This document shows, one piece after another, positions 10,131 through 18,735 of a DNA stretch of 64,000 nt (within the stretch, counting starts at the first letter, position 1; each line of letters starts with the position of its first letter). The translations under genes and the position numbers were made by a program. The stretch comes from Pseudomonas fluorescens (GTDB lineage Bacteria; Pseudomonadota; Gammaproteobacteria; Pseudomonadales; Pseudomonadaceae): the NCBI RefSeq assembly GCF_018614655.1, contig NZ_JAGGOG010000021.1, positions 54,409 to 118,408 on the forward strand, in the 5' to 3' direction. The notes beneath the pieces were generated by a model. It was given only the letters and a program-made list of their open reading frames with translations, did not search any database and was not told where the DNA came from.

Positions 10131-10997
10131 TCAGCGGTTGGCGTCGGAATGGGTCATGGCGGTGTAGAACAGCCAGGACACCAACAGGATGATCAGGAAA
10201 TACACCAGGGAAAACGCCGCCGCCGGGCCCAGATCGAATTGCCCTACGGCCATTTGGGTCAAGGTCTGACTCAGAAAGGTGGTGGCATTCCCCGGTCCGC
10301 CACCAGTCAGTACAAACGGTTCGGTGTAGATCATGAAGCTGTCCATGAACCGCAGCATCACCGCGATCAGCAGCACGCTCTTCAACTTCGGCAACTGGAT
10401 ATGTCGGAATACCGCCCAACTGGATGCCCGATCAATCCGTGCTGCCTGGTAGTACACATCCGGAATCGCCCGCAGCCCCGAGAAACACAGCAGCGCCACC
10501 AGCGACGTCCAGTGCCAGACATCCATCACCAGCACCGTGACCCAGGCATCCATAGTGTTGGCCGCGTAGTTGTAGCTGATGCCCATGGCGTTGAGTGTGG
10601 AACCGAGCAAGCCGATATCGGCCCGGCCGAAGATCTGCCAGATGGTGCCCACCACGTTCCACGGGATCAGTAGCGGAATCGCCATCACGATCAGCACCAG
10701 CGACGACCAGCGGCCCTTGGTGGGCATGGTCAGAGCGATGGCGATCCCCAGGGGAATCTCGATGATCAGCACACAGGCGGAGTAAATGAACTGGCGCAAC
10801 AGCGAGTCATGCAGCCGCGGGTCCAGCAGCACCTGTTTGTACCAGTCGGCACCGACGAAATAGCGGCTGGACTGGTCGAAGATGTCCTGCACCGAATAGT
10901 TGACCACGGTCATCATCGGAATCACCGCGCTGAAGGCCACCAGCAGGAACACCGGCAGCACCAACCACCAGGCCTTGTTGTTCTGCACCTTGTTCAT
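10131..10997 (-). CDS. ABC transporter permease (MalF-type, GlpP-like)
   Basis: This 288-aa permease starts with a hydrophobic helix (AWWLVLPVFLLVAFSAVIPMM) and has about six helices. The EAA loop near residues 200-220 includes IPDVYYQAARIDRASSWAVF. The start at 10997 (MNKVQNNKAW) overlaps the stop of the upstream ATPase gene as ATGA, which implies translational coupling. A longer reading of the frame has no hydrophobic or conserved content and lies inside the ATPase gene. It pairs with the 9320-10120 permease. Confidence 0.88.
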   Translation of the reverse strand: MNKVQNNKAWWLVLPVFLLVAFSAVIPMMTVVNYSVQDIFDQSSRYFVGADWYKQVLLDPRLHDSLLRQFIYSACVLIIEIPLGIAIALTMPTKGRWSSLVLIVMAIPLLIPWNVVGTIWQIFGRADIGLLGSTLNAMGISYNYAANTMDAWVTVLVMDVWHWTSLVALLCFSGLRAIPDVYYQAARIDRASSWAVFRHIQLPKLKSVLLIAVMLRFMDSFMIYTEPFVLTGGGPGNATTFLSQTLTQMAVGQFDLGPAAAFSLVYFLIILLVSWLFYTAMTHSDANR

Positions 10998-12091
10998 GGC
11001 AGGACCTCCAGCAGGTAGTCGTCGGCATACACCATCAACCATTGCGCCGGAAAGCTGATGGACGCCTGGATTTCGGGCACCGGCTTGTCTTCGGCCAGGC
11101 GCACTTTCAAGGGCGCACCGTCCAGGTCCAGGGTCATGATTTTGTAGGTGCCCAGGTCTTCGACATGTACCACCGCCGCTTGCAGCGCGTCGGCATAGGG
11201 CTCGTCCCACACATGGACGAACTCCGGACGGATGCCAACCTGCAGCTTCGTGTAGTCCGTTTCTGCGATCCGCTGCTGCAATGCCTCGGACAGTGCCAGA
11301 TGAGTACCGGCAAACTTCACACCGCCGGCTTCTGCCTGCACTTCAATCAGATTCATCCCGGGGCTGCCGATGAAGTAACCGACAAAGGTATGACTCGGTC
11401 GCTCGAACAGCTCCCGGGGCGTGCCGAACTGCACGATCTGCCCGCCGTACATCACCGCGATCTTGTCGGCGAAGGTCGAAGCCTCCAACTGGTCGTGGGT
11501 GACGTAGACCATGGTGATGTTGAACTGCTCGTGGATCTGCTTGAGCTTGCGCCGCAGTTTCCACTTCAGATGCGGGTCGATCACCGTCAGCGGTTCGTCA
11601 AACAGGATCGCCGAGACGTCGTCGCGTACCAGCCCGCGGCCCATGGAGACTTTCTGCTTCTCGTCAGCGGTGAGGTTGCGGGCTTTTTTGCTCAACAGGC
11701 TTTGCAGGTCGAGGACTTCGGCGATTTCCTGCACCTTGCTGTGGACTTTCACCTCGGCCAGCCCCTGATTTCTCAAGGGAAATGCCAGGTTATCGAACAC
11801 CGTCATCGTGTCGTACACCACCGGAAACTGGAACACCTGGGCAATATTGCGCTTCTCCGGGGTCAGGTCATTGACCACCTTGCTGTCGAACAGCACCTGG
11901 CCTTCGGATGGGCTGAGCAGGCCGGAGATGATATTGAGCAGGGTCGACTTGCCACAGCCTGAGGGGCCGAGCAAGGCGTAGGCGCCACCCTGCTCCCAGA
12001 CGTGGTTCATTTCACGAATGGCGTAGTCCTCAGGACCTGCTGGCACAGGGTTGTAGCTATGGGCCAGGTTCTGCAAATGGATCTCGGCCAT
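10994..12091 (-). CDS. ABC transporter ATP-binding protein with degenerate signature (GlpT-like)
   Basis: This 365-aa ATPase of the MalK/UgpC class has a C-terminal TOBE-like domain. Walker A is GPSGCGKST (42-50), the Q-loop is VFQFP, Walker B is ILFDEP (D165, E166) and the switch histidine is in YVTHDQ (H199). The LSGGQ signature is missing: at the expected position (140-144) the sequence is LTADE. Its ATP site can still be completed by the intact signature of the partner ATPase encoded upstream (12091-13185). The start and the partner's stop share one base. Confidence 0.9.
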   Translation of the reverse strand: MAEIHLQNLAHSYNPVPAGPEDYAIREMNHVWEQGGAYALLGPSGCGKSTLLNIISGLLSPSEGQVLFDSKVVNDLTPEKRNIAQVFQFPVVYDTMTVFDNLAFPLRNQGLAEVKVHSKVQEIAEVLDLQSLLSKKARNLTADEKQKVSMGRGLVRDDVSAILFDEPLTVIDPHLKWKLRRKLKQIHEQFNITMVYVTHDQLEASTFADKIAVMYGGQIVQFGTPRELFERPSHTFVGYFIGSPGMNLIEVQAEAGGVKFAGTHLALSEALQQRIAETDYTKLQVGIRPEFVHVWDEPYADALQAAVVHVEDLGTYKIMTLDLDGAPLKVRLAEDKPVPEIQASISFPAQWLMVYADDYLLEVLP

Positions 12092-13185
12092 CAGGCAACC
12101 CTCGCGACACGTCGTCCGGGCGCCTGGACCAAACGCCCCAGCCCATCGAACACAAACAGTTTATGGGTGGGGATATAGATGCGGATCGGCGCATCGACAT
12201 CGTACTCATGGACCCCAGACAAATGCAGCACCAGCAGGAAATGCTCGCTGCGCACATGCAGGAACGTTTCCGAACCACTGATTTCCGCAACCTCCACAGT
12301 CACCGCCAACTCCAGATCGTCATCGTTACTCGGCACCAGGCTGATATGGCTGGGGCGCACGCCAAAACGAAACTCGCCGTCACCGACGGGTCGCAGATCA
12401 ACGTTCAGTGGGAAGTGCACAAAGTTGGCGAAGCTCACCTCGTTGCCACTGATTCTCCCCGGCATCAGGTTGATCGGCGGCTCGGAAAACAGCTCGGCGG
12501 CCAACACAGTTTGCGGCTGGTGATAGACCTCGGCGGCCTTGCCGCTCTGGATCACGCGGCCTTCGTGGAGAATCGTGGTGGTGCCCCCCAGGGCCAGGGC
12601 TTCGTTGGGCTCGGTGGTGGCGTAGATCGCGATGGTATGGCGCGCCTTGAACAGCTCGCGCATTTCCTGGCGCAGCTCTTCGCGCAGTTTGTAGTCCAGG
12701 TTCACCAGCGGCTCGTCAAACAGAATCAGCTCCGCGTCCTTGACCAGCGCCCGGGCCATGGCGGTGCGTTGCTGCTGGCCGCCGGACAACTCCAGGGGAT
12801 GGCGCTGCAAAAACTTCTCGATACGCAGCATCTTTGCGGTTTCCAGCACCTTGCTCTGGATCTGCTCCGCCGAGACCCCGGCCTGGCGCAACGGCGAGGC
12901 GATGTTCTCGAACACGGTCATCGTCGGGTAGTTAATGAATTGCTGGTAGACCATCGACACATTGCGCAGACGCACCGGCTGCTGGGTGACGTCGACACCA
13001 TTCATCAGGATGCGGCCGCTGTCGGGCTTGTCCAGGCCGGCCATCAGGCGCATCAAACTGGTCTTGCCAGAGAGAGTGCGGCCCAGCAAGACGTTGAAGG
13101 AACCGGCTTCGAAACGCAGATTGGCATCGTCGATCCAGGTCTGACCTTCGACGACGCGGGTGACATGTTCCAGGGTCAATGACAT
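12091..13185 (-). CDS. ABC transporter ATP-binding protein lacking the switch histidine (GlpS-like)
   Basis: This is the first gene of the operon, a 364-aa MalK/UgpC-class ATPase. Walker A GRTLSGKT (35-42), signature LSGGQ (133-137) and Walker B LILFDEP (D157, E158) are intact. The H-loop position reads YATTEP, so a threonine (T191) replaces the switch histidine. It is the complement of the downstream ATPase, which keeps the histidine but has lost LSGGQ. A candidate sigma-54 promoter lies about 50 bases upstream. The gene order fits GlpS of the glycerol system. Confidence 0.9.
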   Translation of the reverse strand: MSLTLEHVTRVVEGQTWIDDANLRFEAGSFNVLLGRTLSGKTSLMRLMAGLDKPDSGRILMNGVDVTQQPVRLRNVSMVYQQFINYPTMTVFENIASPLRQAGVSAEQIQSKVLETAKMLRIEKFLQRHPLELSGGQQQRTAMARALVKDAELILFDEPLVNLDYKLREELRQEMRELFKARHTIAIYATTEPNEALALGGTTTILHEGRVIQSGKAAEVYHQPQTVLAAELFSEPPINLMPGRISGNEVSFANFVHFPLNVDLRPVGDGEFRFGVRPSHISLVPSNDDDLELAVTVEVAEISGSETFLHVRSEHFLLVLHLSGVHEYDVDAPIRIYIPTHKLFVFDGLGRLVQAPGRRVARVA

Positions 13186-13231
13186 GACACGCCCTTTTTT
13201 ATTATTGGAAGAGTGCTGGCGAAACGGCAGA

Positions 13232-13246
13232 GCGAGTTTCGTGCCA
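13232..13246 (-). promoter_or_regulatory. Candidate sigma-54 (-24/-12) promoter
   Basis: On the minus strand this reads TGGCACGAAACTCGC, one mismatch from the consensus TGGCACG-N4-TTGC. The spacing is correct and the preceding base is T, as preferred. Transcription would begin near 13220, about 35 bases before the first ATPase gene. A sigma-54 activator gene is divergent from it, which makes the match meaningful. Confidence 0.78.
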
Positions 13247-13300
13247 AAAGCTGAAAACCCAAGCGGATCAATGGATTGAGCAAAAAGCTGGATTCACTCC

Positions 13301-13370
13301 TGAACAGAAATGAACATACCGCGCTGAACAATTGAACAACTCCCGGGTTGACAATGAACAGTTCTGAACA
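13301..13370. promoter_or_regulatory. Array of six TGAACA repeats, likely enhancer sites
   Basis: TGAACA occurs at 13301, 13311, 13325, 13333, 13355 and 13365. The copies form three pairs spaced 10, 8 and 10 bases. The array lies 55-125 bases upstream of the candidate -24/-12 promoter, where sigma-54 activators normally bind. The divergent AcoR-like regulator at 13579 is the obvious candidate to bind it. The rest of the 13186-13578 gap holds one half-copy of the GTAGCCGCTGCCG repeat and no gene. Confidence 0.68.
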
Positions 13371-13450
13371 ACACTGAATAAACTTTTTTGGGTTCAACAG
13401 CCTGTACGCCGCCTTGGGGCTGCTGCGTCGCAATACTGCACAATCTCATA

Positions 13451-13477
13451 GCAGCCTCGTGCCTCGGCAGCGGCTAC
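13451..13477. repeat. Single arm of the GTAGCCGCTGCCG-type inverted repeat
   Basis: A 27-base stretch, GCAGCCTCGTGCCTCGGCAG plus CGGCTAC, equals one arm of the long inverted repeats seen elsewhere in the window. No second arm is present here, so it cannot form the hairpin. Confidence 0.8.
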
Positions 13478-13578
13478 AACGGGCCAAATGTATGACCTGA
13501 CAGGGCTCTTGCCTGATGACGCGCAAGACGGTATCTACAGCCTCATAACAACAAACAATAAAATCGAGGGTGACCGCC

Positions 13579-15411
13579 ATGGCAGCACCTGCCCCACCGC
13601 TGGCTCACGACACCATCATCCAGGACTCCTGGCGCCGCTGCCGCGCCTTCGGCCTGGATCACCAGAGCCCACCGAGCTTCGATCAACTGCCTGCCGAAGG
13701 CATCAGCCAACTGCTGGAAAGCCAGCACTCCCTGGTACAGACCACCCATCAGGAAGTCCTGCCTTACTACGAAAATATCCTCAGCAACTCCAACTGCTTG
13801 ATCATGCTGGCTGACAATCAAGGCCATGTCCTCACGTCCTGGGGCACCCAACGTTTTATCGAGCCAAAACTGGCCCGTGGTTTCAGCGCCGGCGCCAGTT
13901 GGCAGGAACGCGCAAGCGGCACCAATGCCATCGGCACCGCGCTGGCCTGTGCCCAGGCGGTGCATATCGAGCATGACGAGCACTTCCTCAAGGCCAACCG
14001 CTTTATGACGGGCTCGGCGGCGCCGATCTTCGACGCCCAGCGCGAGATCATTGCGGTGCTGGATGTGTCCAGCGACAGCTACCTGCCGCCGTCCCACACC
14101 CTGGGCATGGTCAAGATGATGAGCCAGACGGTAGAGAACCGGCTGATCCTCAATCTGTTTCGGGGCGAGCACTTCCAGCTGACCTTCAACACAGGTCTGA
14201 GCAACCTCGACAGCCAGTGGGCCGGCCTGCTGATTTTCGATGAGAGCGGCCAGGTGCTGTCAGCCAACCGCCGTGCCGACAACCTGCTGGGCATCAGCCT
14301 GTCGCGGGTGATGATCGACAGCCTGTTCAAGGTCTCGCTGCTGGAACTGCTCAATCAGCCTGAAGGTCTGCCTTTTTCGTTGCAAGCCGCCGGCCGCAAC
14401 CGGTTCCAATGCCTGTTGAAGCGCCCCAAGCAGGCGGCGGTCCAGGCCCGGGTGTTTCTCGAACCGAAAAAAGTCGAACCAACGCCTGCGGCGATCAGCC
14501 TCAAAACCTTGCACTTCGGTGACAGCCGCGTGGAAAAAGCCGTACGCCAGGCCGAACGCCTGCTGGAGAAGGACATCCCGCTGCTGATCCATGGCGAAAC
14601 CGGCGTCGGCAAAGAAGTGTTCGTCAAAGCTTTGCACCAGGCCAGTTCCCGCAGCCAACGAACGTTTATCGCCGTCAACTGCGCGGCGATTCCCGCTGAG
14701 CTGGTGGAGTCAGAGTTGTTTGGCTACGAAAAAGGCGCGTTCACCGGGGCCAACCAGAAAGGCAGCATCGGCCTGATCCGCAAGGCCGATAAAGGCACGT
14801 TGTTTCTCGACGAGATCGGCGACATGCCACTGCCCACTCAGGCTCGTTTGCTGCGAGTGCTCCAGGAACGCTGCGTACAACCGGTGGGCAGCAGCGAGGT
14901 ATTCCCGGTGGACTTGCGGATCATCTCCGCCACCAACCGTTCTCTGCGTGAGCAGGTACAGATCGGCCGGTTTCGCGAAGACCTGTATTACCGCATCGGC
15001 GGCCTGACCCTGGAACTGCCGCCGCTACGCGAGCGCAGTGACAAACAGGCACTCTTCAAGCAGTTGTGGGCGCAACACCGCGAGCCGAGCCAGTGGGCCG
15101 GGCTCAGTCAGGAGGTGTTGGCGTTGTTCGAGCAGCATCCGTGGCCGGGAAACTTGCGCCAGGTCAGCAGCGTGATGCAGGTGGCACTGGCCATGGCCGA
15201 GGACCAGCCAGTGCGGCTGGAGCATTTACCCGATGATTTTTTTGTCGACCTCAACCTGTCCGCCCCATCGTCACCCAACGAGTTGCTGGATGACAGCCTG
15301 GATCTCAACCAGCGATTGAAAGCGGTGGGCGGCAACATCTCCCACCTCGCCCGGGAACTGGGTGTCAGCCGCAACACCCTGTACAAACGCCTGCGCCAGA
15401 ACGATGCTTAA
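13579..15411 (+). CDS. Sigma-54-dependent activator, AcoR-like (GAF / AAA+ / Fis HTH)
   Basis: This 610-aa bacterial enhancer-binding protein has an N-terminal GAF-type sensor region (about 50-195) containing the AcoR-like segment ASGTNAIGTAL. A second sensor-like segment with PAS character follows at 205-290. The AAA+ domain (about 310-540) has Walker A GETGVGKE (339-346), the sigma-54 contact loop GAFTGA (386-391) and Walker B GTLFLDEIGD. A Fis-type HTH ends the protein (GNISHLARELGVSRNTLYKR). GAGGG lies 8 bases before the ATG at 13579. It is divergent from the polyol-type ABC operon and probably activates it. Confidence 0.92.
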   Translation: MAAPAPPLAHDTIIQDSWRRCRAFGLDHQSPPSFDQLPAEGISQLLESQHSLVQTTHQEVLPYYENILSNSNCLIMLADNQGHVLTSWGTQRFIEPKLARGFSAGASWQERASGTNAIGTALACAQAVHIEHDEHFLKANRFMTGSAAPIFDAQREIIAVLDVSSDSYLPPSHTLGMVKMMSQTVENRLILNLFRGEHFQLTFNTGLSNLDSQWAGLLIFDESGQVLSANRRADNLLGISLSRVMIDSLFKVSLLELLNQPEGLPFSLQAAGRNRFQCLLKRPKQAAVQARVFLEPKKVEPTPAAISLKTLHFGDSRVEKAVRQAERLLEKDIPLLIHGETGVGKEVFVKALHQASSRSQRTFIAVNCAAIPAELVESELFGYEKGAFTGANQKGSIGLIRKADKGTLFLDEIGDMPLPTQARLLRVLQERCVQPVGSSEVFPVDLRIISATNRSLREQVQIGRFREDLYYRIGGLTLELPPLRERSDKQALFKQLWAQHREPSQWAGLSQEVLALFEQHPWPGNLRQVSSVMQVALAMAEDQPVRLEHLPDDFFVDLNLSAPSSPNELLDDSLDLNQRLKAVGGNISHLARELGVSRNTLYKRLRQNDA

Positions 15412-15845
15412 CCCCAGGCCACCACCAACAACCCCGCGCCCAACACCAGACACAGCGGCGAGTAGAACAACGTATCCAGCCGCGCAAACCGCGACCCACC
15501 TACCTTCTTGAAAAACCCCACCAGCTCCGAATCGCCGATCGCCCTGGCAAACATCACCACGGCAACCGCACTGATTCCCCACTGCAACGCGCCGTTGGAA
15601 ACCGGCTCGAAGTACAACCCCGCCCGCAAACATACCAACAGCGCAATCAGCACCAGCCCAACGGCAACCAGAAACGTGCCCAGCGTCGAGGGTTTGAATG
15701 CAGGGCGTGGCCCTCTGGCGAACTCGCCGGGCAGTTGCGGAATGGCCGCCGTGCTCCCCAGTTTGCCACCCGCCGCCCAGTACAAATGCACCATGCTGAT
15801 GAAAGCAAACGCTACGACGATCCACCGCGCAATAACAAAGCTCAT
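15408..15845 (-). CDS. DUF3995 small membrane protein
   Basis: This 145-aa protein has about four hydrophobic segments. The motif HLYWAAGGKLGSTAAIPQLPG near residue 20 is characteristic of DUF3995 proteins, whose function is unknown. The start at 15845 (MSFVIARW) opens directly into the first helix; the frame stays open upstream but overlaps the divergent DUF2946 gene. It ends 4 bases inside the stop region of the sigma-54 activator, tail to tail. I see nothing that links it functionally to either neighbour. Confidence 0.75.
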   Translation of the reverse strand: MSFVIARWIVVAFAFISMVHLYWAAGGKLGSTAAIPQLPGEFARGPRPAFKPSTLGTFLVAVGLVLIALLVCLRAGLYFEPVSNGALQWGISAVAVVMFARAIGDSELVGFFKKVGGSRFARLDTLFYSPLCLVLGAGLLVVAWG

Positions 15846-15938
15846 GGCTGGATATCCTTGAAAAAGTGGGAAAGAGGATAGTCCTCCTGAGATTTTTTGC
15901 AGGCCATTCGTCGGTGACTGATGGTAAAGTGCCGCCCC

Positions 15939-16325
15939 ATGAAACTCGCCCGGACCGACCGCTCGCTCATTGCCTGGATGCTCTACTGCTGCGTCCTGTT
16001 CAATGTGTTCGCCTGCAGCATTGGTCACGGGCAAATGGTCGGGATGCAGCTCAATGGCATCGGCGGCCAGTTCTGTACGGTGGACCCGCGCACCCAGGCG
16101 CCGGCACCGACCAACTCCACCGATGAGTCCCTGCCGACACTGTCCAAGGCCTTCGGCTGCCCGCTGTGCTCCAGTGGCGGCATGGGCCCGGCGCTCAACT
16201 CCAGCCTCAACGTGGCGGTCTTGCCACAACCCCACGCGCCGCCGGCCATCGTTGCCAGTGCTGACATTCCTGCCCGCTTCACCTGGCCTGCGGCCAACCC
16301 GCGCGCGCCACCCGCCTACGCCTGA
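15939..16325 (+). CDS. DUF2946 family protein
   Basis: This protein of about 128 aa has an N-terminal hydrophobic segment (LIAWMLYCCVLFNVFACSI) and a central FGCPLCSSGG motif. The cysteine pair is the hallmark of DUF2946 proteins, which often precede TonB-dependent metal receptors and are suspected to act in metal handling at the envelope. Here a TonB-dependent receptor begins 94 bases downstream on the same strand, so the two are probably co-expressed. An ATG 18 bases upstream (15921) is also possible. Confidence 0.8.
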   Translation: MKLARTDRSLIAWMLYCCVLFNVFACSIGHGQMVGMQLNGIGGQFCTVDPRTQAPAPTNSTDESLPTLSKAFGCPLCSSGGMGPALNSSLNVAVLPQPHAPPAIVASADIPARFTWPAANPRAPPAYA

Positions 16326-16419
16326 TACCTGCGCTTTCTGATCTGCACGGAACACCGCCTCCTTCGGGAGTACGGCTGGCTGTGCGTTGCTTTCAAGCCA
16401 CGTTTTTCAGGATGTACCG

Positions 16420-18546
16420 ATGAAACATTTACCTTTGTTGGCGGGCCTCTTCGGCTGCCTGCCTGTCAGCGCCTGGGCCATTGAACTGGCACCCACCACC
16501 ATTGATGGCGAGCAAGCCGCCGAGCCGGGCCTGGCACTGGACCAGTCCAGCGGCATGGCCTCTCGGTTGGGATTGAGCGTGCGGGAAACCCCGGCGTCCA
16601 TCAGCATCGCCAACCGCAACGATATCGAACGCCATGGCGCCAGGACTTTCCGCGAAGCGGCCAACACGCTGCCCGGTGTCAACGCCAGTGCGCCGCCGGG
16701 GTTTGGCGGGTTTGTCTCCTATCGCGGCTTCACCAGCAGCCAGATCACCCAGATGTTCAACGGCGTCGCCGTATCCGGAGGTCTGGCACGACCGGTGGAC
16801 TCCTGGATCTATGACCGGGTGGAACTGGTGGGCGGCCCCTCCTCCCTGATCAACGGCGCCGGTTCCGTCGGCGGCTCGTTGAACTATGTGACCAAACTGG
16901 CCACTCGAGAAGAACAAGCGGCCGAGGGCCAACTCACCTATGGCAGCTACGACACCGCCGGCATCGCCTTCGGCCTCAACCATGCCCTGACCGAGCCTGA
17001 CGCCGAGGTCCAGCATTACGCGCGCCTGGATGTGAGCCGCAACACCAACCACACCTACATCGACCGCCAGCAACGCGATGCCTGGAGCGTGGCTTTTTCG
17101 CTGCTCAGCGATTTCACACCCGACCTGTCCCACACCCTGGCCCTGGAGTACCAGGACGAACACGAAGACAGCCCCTATTGGGGCACGCCAGTGCTCAATC
17201 CCAAGGCCGGCGAGTTGAAGATCGACAAACACAACCGCTTCAATAACTACAACGTCGCCGACGGTCGCTACGAACAGCGCACGATCTGGGTGCGGTCGAT
17301 CATCGACTACCGGATCAACGACAACACCCGCCTGCGCAACACCCTCTATCACCTAGACAGCCAACGCGACTATCGCAACCTGGAGACGTATCAGTACAAC
17401 GCCGACAACAGCGCAGTGAATCGCTCGACCGCGTATCAAGTCCGTCATCAAGGCCAGCAGAACGGCAACCAGTTCGAGCTGAGCCACGAAGACACGTTCT
17501 TCGGCCTGGCCACCACGTGGTCCGGAGGTTTCGAGTACAAGGTCAACAGCACCACCAACCACCCGCTGAACGTGCCGGGCAACAGCACCGTGAACCCGAA
17601 CAGCTATGATCCGGGGCATTTCTATGACCTTCCCGGCACCACGCCCGGGTTTATCAAGGACAAGACCAACGAAGTGACCACTAAGGCGCTGTTCGTGGAA
17701 AACCGCCTGGGGTTGACCGACAAGCTCTCTTTGCTCACGGGCCTGCGCTACGACGCCATTGACCTGGACGTGACCAACCACCGCGAGGTGACAGCCAGCA
17801 ACCCTCGGCACCTCAAGCGCAGTTGGGAACCCGTTACAGGGCGGATAGGCCTGACGTATCAATTCATTCCGTCAGCCAATGTCTACGTGCAATACAGCAC
17901 CGCCGCCGAGCAGCCTTCGAGCACCACCCAGGTATTCGATGTGTCCACTGGCAAGCAGTGGGAAGTGGGCAGCAAGTTCGACTACCTGGACGGCAGAGGT
18001 TCGGCCACCGTCGCGGCCTACAAGATCGAACGCAAGGACTTCGCCGTGACCGACCCGTTGGATCCTACCCGTAGCATTCCGGTGGGCGCGCAAACGTCCA
18101 AGGGTATCGAGCTGGCCAGTTCGTTGCGGATCACACCCAGGCTGCTGGCCGAAGGCAACTTCGCCTGGGTCGATGCCGAGTACGATGACTTCAATGAGAA
18201 GATCGCCAGCGGCGCGGTGGTGTCGCGCAAGGGCAACACACCAACCAACGTGCCAAAACGGGTGGGCAATCTGTGGCTGACCTATGACTTCTCGCCGCAC
18301 TGGCAAGGCGGTGTGGATGCGCGGTATGTGGCGGCGGTGTATGCCGACAATGCCAACACGATGACGGTGCCGGCCTATACCTTGTTTGGGACGTTTCTGA
18401 CGTACAAGGTGGATCAGCACACCTCAGTGACCGGCCGCGTGCGCAACCTGACCAATGAGGTGTATGCCGAGTTTGCCCATGTGTCGCCGGCGTACTACCT
18501 CGGATCACCCAGGACCTTTGAGGTGGCGGTGCAGACCAAGTTCTAA
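16420..18546 (+). CDS. TonB-dependent outer-membrane receptor (siderophore type)
   Basis: This 708-aa receptor begins with a signal peptide (LPLLAGLFGCLPVSAWA). The plug domain (about 45-170) contains ETPASISIANRNDIERHGA and YRGFTSSQITQMFNGV, with the barrel-entry motif VELVGGPSSLINGAGSVGG. The 22-strand barrel ends in AVQTKF with a terminal phenylalanine, as required for outer-membrane assembly. It resembles ferric-siderophore receptors, but no siderophore or metal can be assigned. The upstream DUF2946 gene hints at a metal-related role. There is no FecR-like N-terminal signalling domain. Confidence 0.88.
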   Translation: MKHLPLLAGLFGCLPVSAWAIELAPTTIDGEQAAEPGLALDQSSGMASRLGLSVRETPASISIANRNDIERHGARTFREAANTLPGVNASAPPGFGGFVSYRGFTSSQITQMFNGVAVSGGLARPVDSWIYDRVELVGGPSSLINGAGSVGGSLNYVTKLATREEQAAEGQLTYGSYDTAGIAFGLNHALTEPDAEVQHYARLDVSRNTNHTYIDRQQRDAWSVAFSLLSDFTPDLSHTLALEYQDEHEDSPYWGTPVLNPKAGELKIDKHNRFNNYNVADGRYEQRTIWVRSIIDYRINDNTRLRNTLYHLDSQRDYRNLETYQYNADNSAVNRSTAYQVRHQGQQNGNQFELSHEDTFFGLATTWSGGFEYKVNSTTNHPLNVPGNSTVNPNSYDPGHFYDLPGTTPGFIKDKTNEVTTKALFVENRLGLTDKLSLLTGLRYDAIDLDVTNHREVTASNPRHLKRSWEPVTGRIGLTYQFIPSANVYVQYSTAAEQPSSTTQVFDVSTGKQWEVGSKFDYLDGRGSATVAAYKIERKDFAVTDPLDPTRSIPVGAQTSKGIELASSLRITPRLLAEGNFAWVDAEYDDFNEKIASGAVVSRKGNTPTNVPKRVGNLWLTYDFSPHWQGGVDARYVAAVYADNANTMTVPAYTLFGTFLTYKVDQHTSVTGRVRNLTNEVYAEFAHVSPAYYLGSPRTFEVAVQTKF

Positions 18547-18591
18547 TGCTGGATGTGGGAGCGGCGGTGCGACTTGCTCGCGAAGGCGTTT

Positions 18592-18691
18592 GTAGCCGCT
18601 GCCGAGGCACGAGGCTGCGATGGGCTGCGTAGCGGCCCCTAGGGCGGTCCTGCGGACACGCATCGCAGCCTCGTGCCTCGGCAGCGGCTAC
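18592..18691. repeat. Long inverted repeat, GTAGCCGCTGCCG family, copy 3
   Basis: Perfect 31-bp arms at 18592-18622 and 18661-18691 are separated by 38 bases. The arms are identical to those at 7020/7088. A degenerate REP sequence (GATGTGGGAGCGG, near 18553) lies just before it. The element sits between the 3' ends of two convergent genes and may act as a bidirectional terminator. Confidence 0.9.
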
Positions 18692-18735
18692 AGGCTTTCC
18701 CACATTTGATCGGTATCCGACCCTAGGATCGGGTG

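Noticed and set aside
13451..13477. Possible promoter or operator in the arm upstream of the sigma-54 activator
   Set aside because: The sequence equals one arm of a dispersed repeat, which explains it better.
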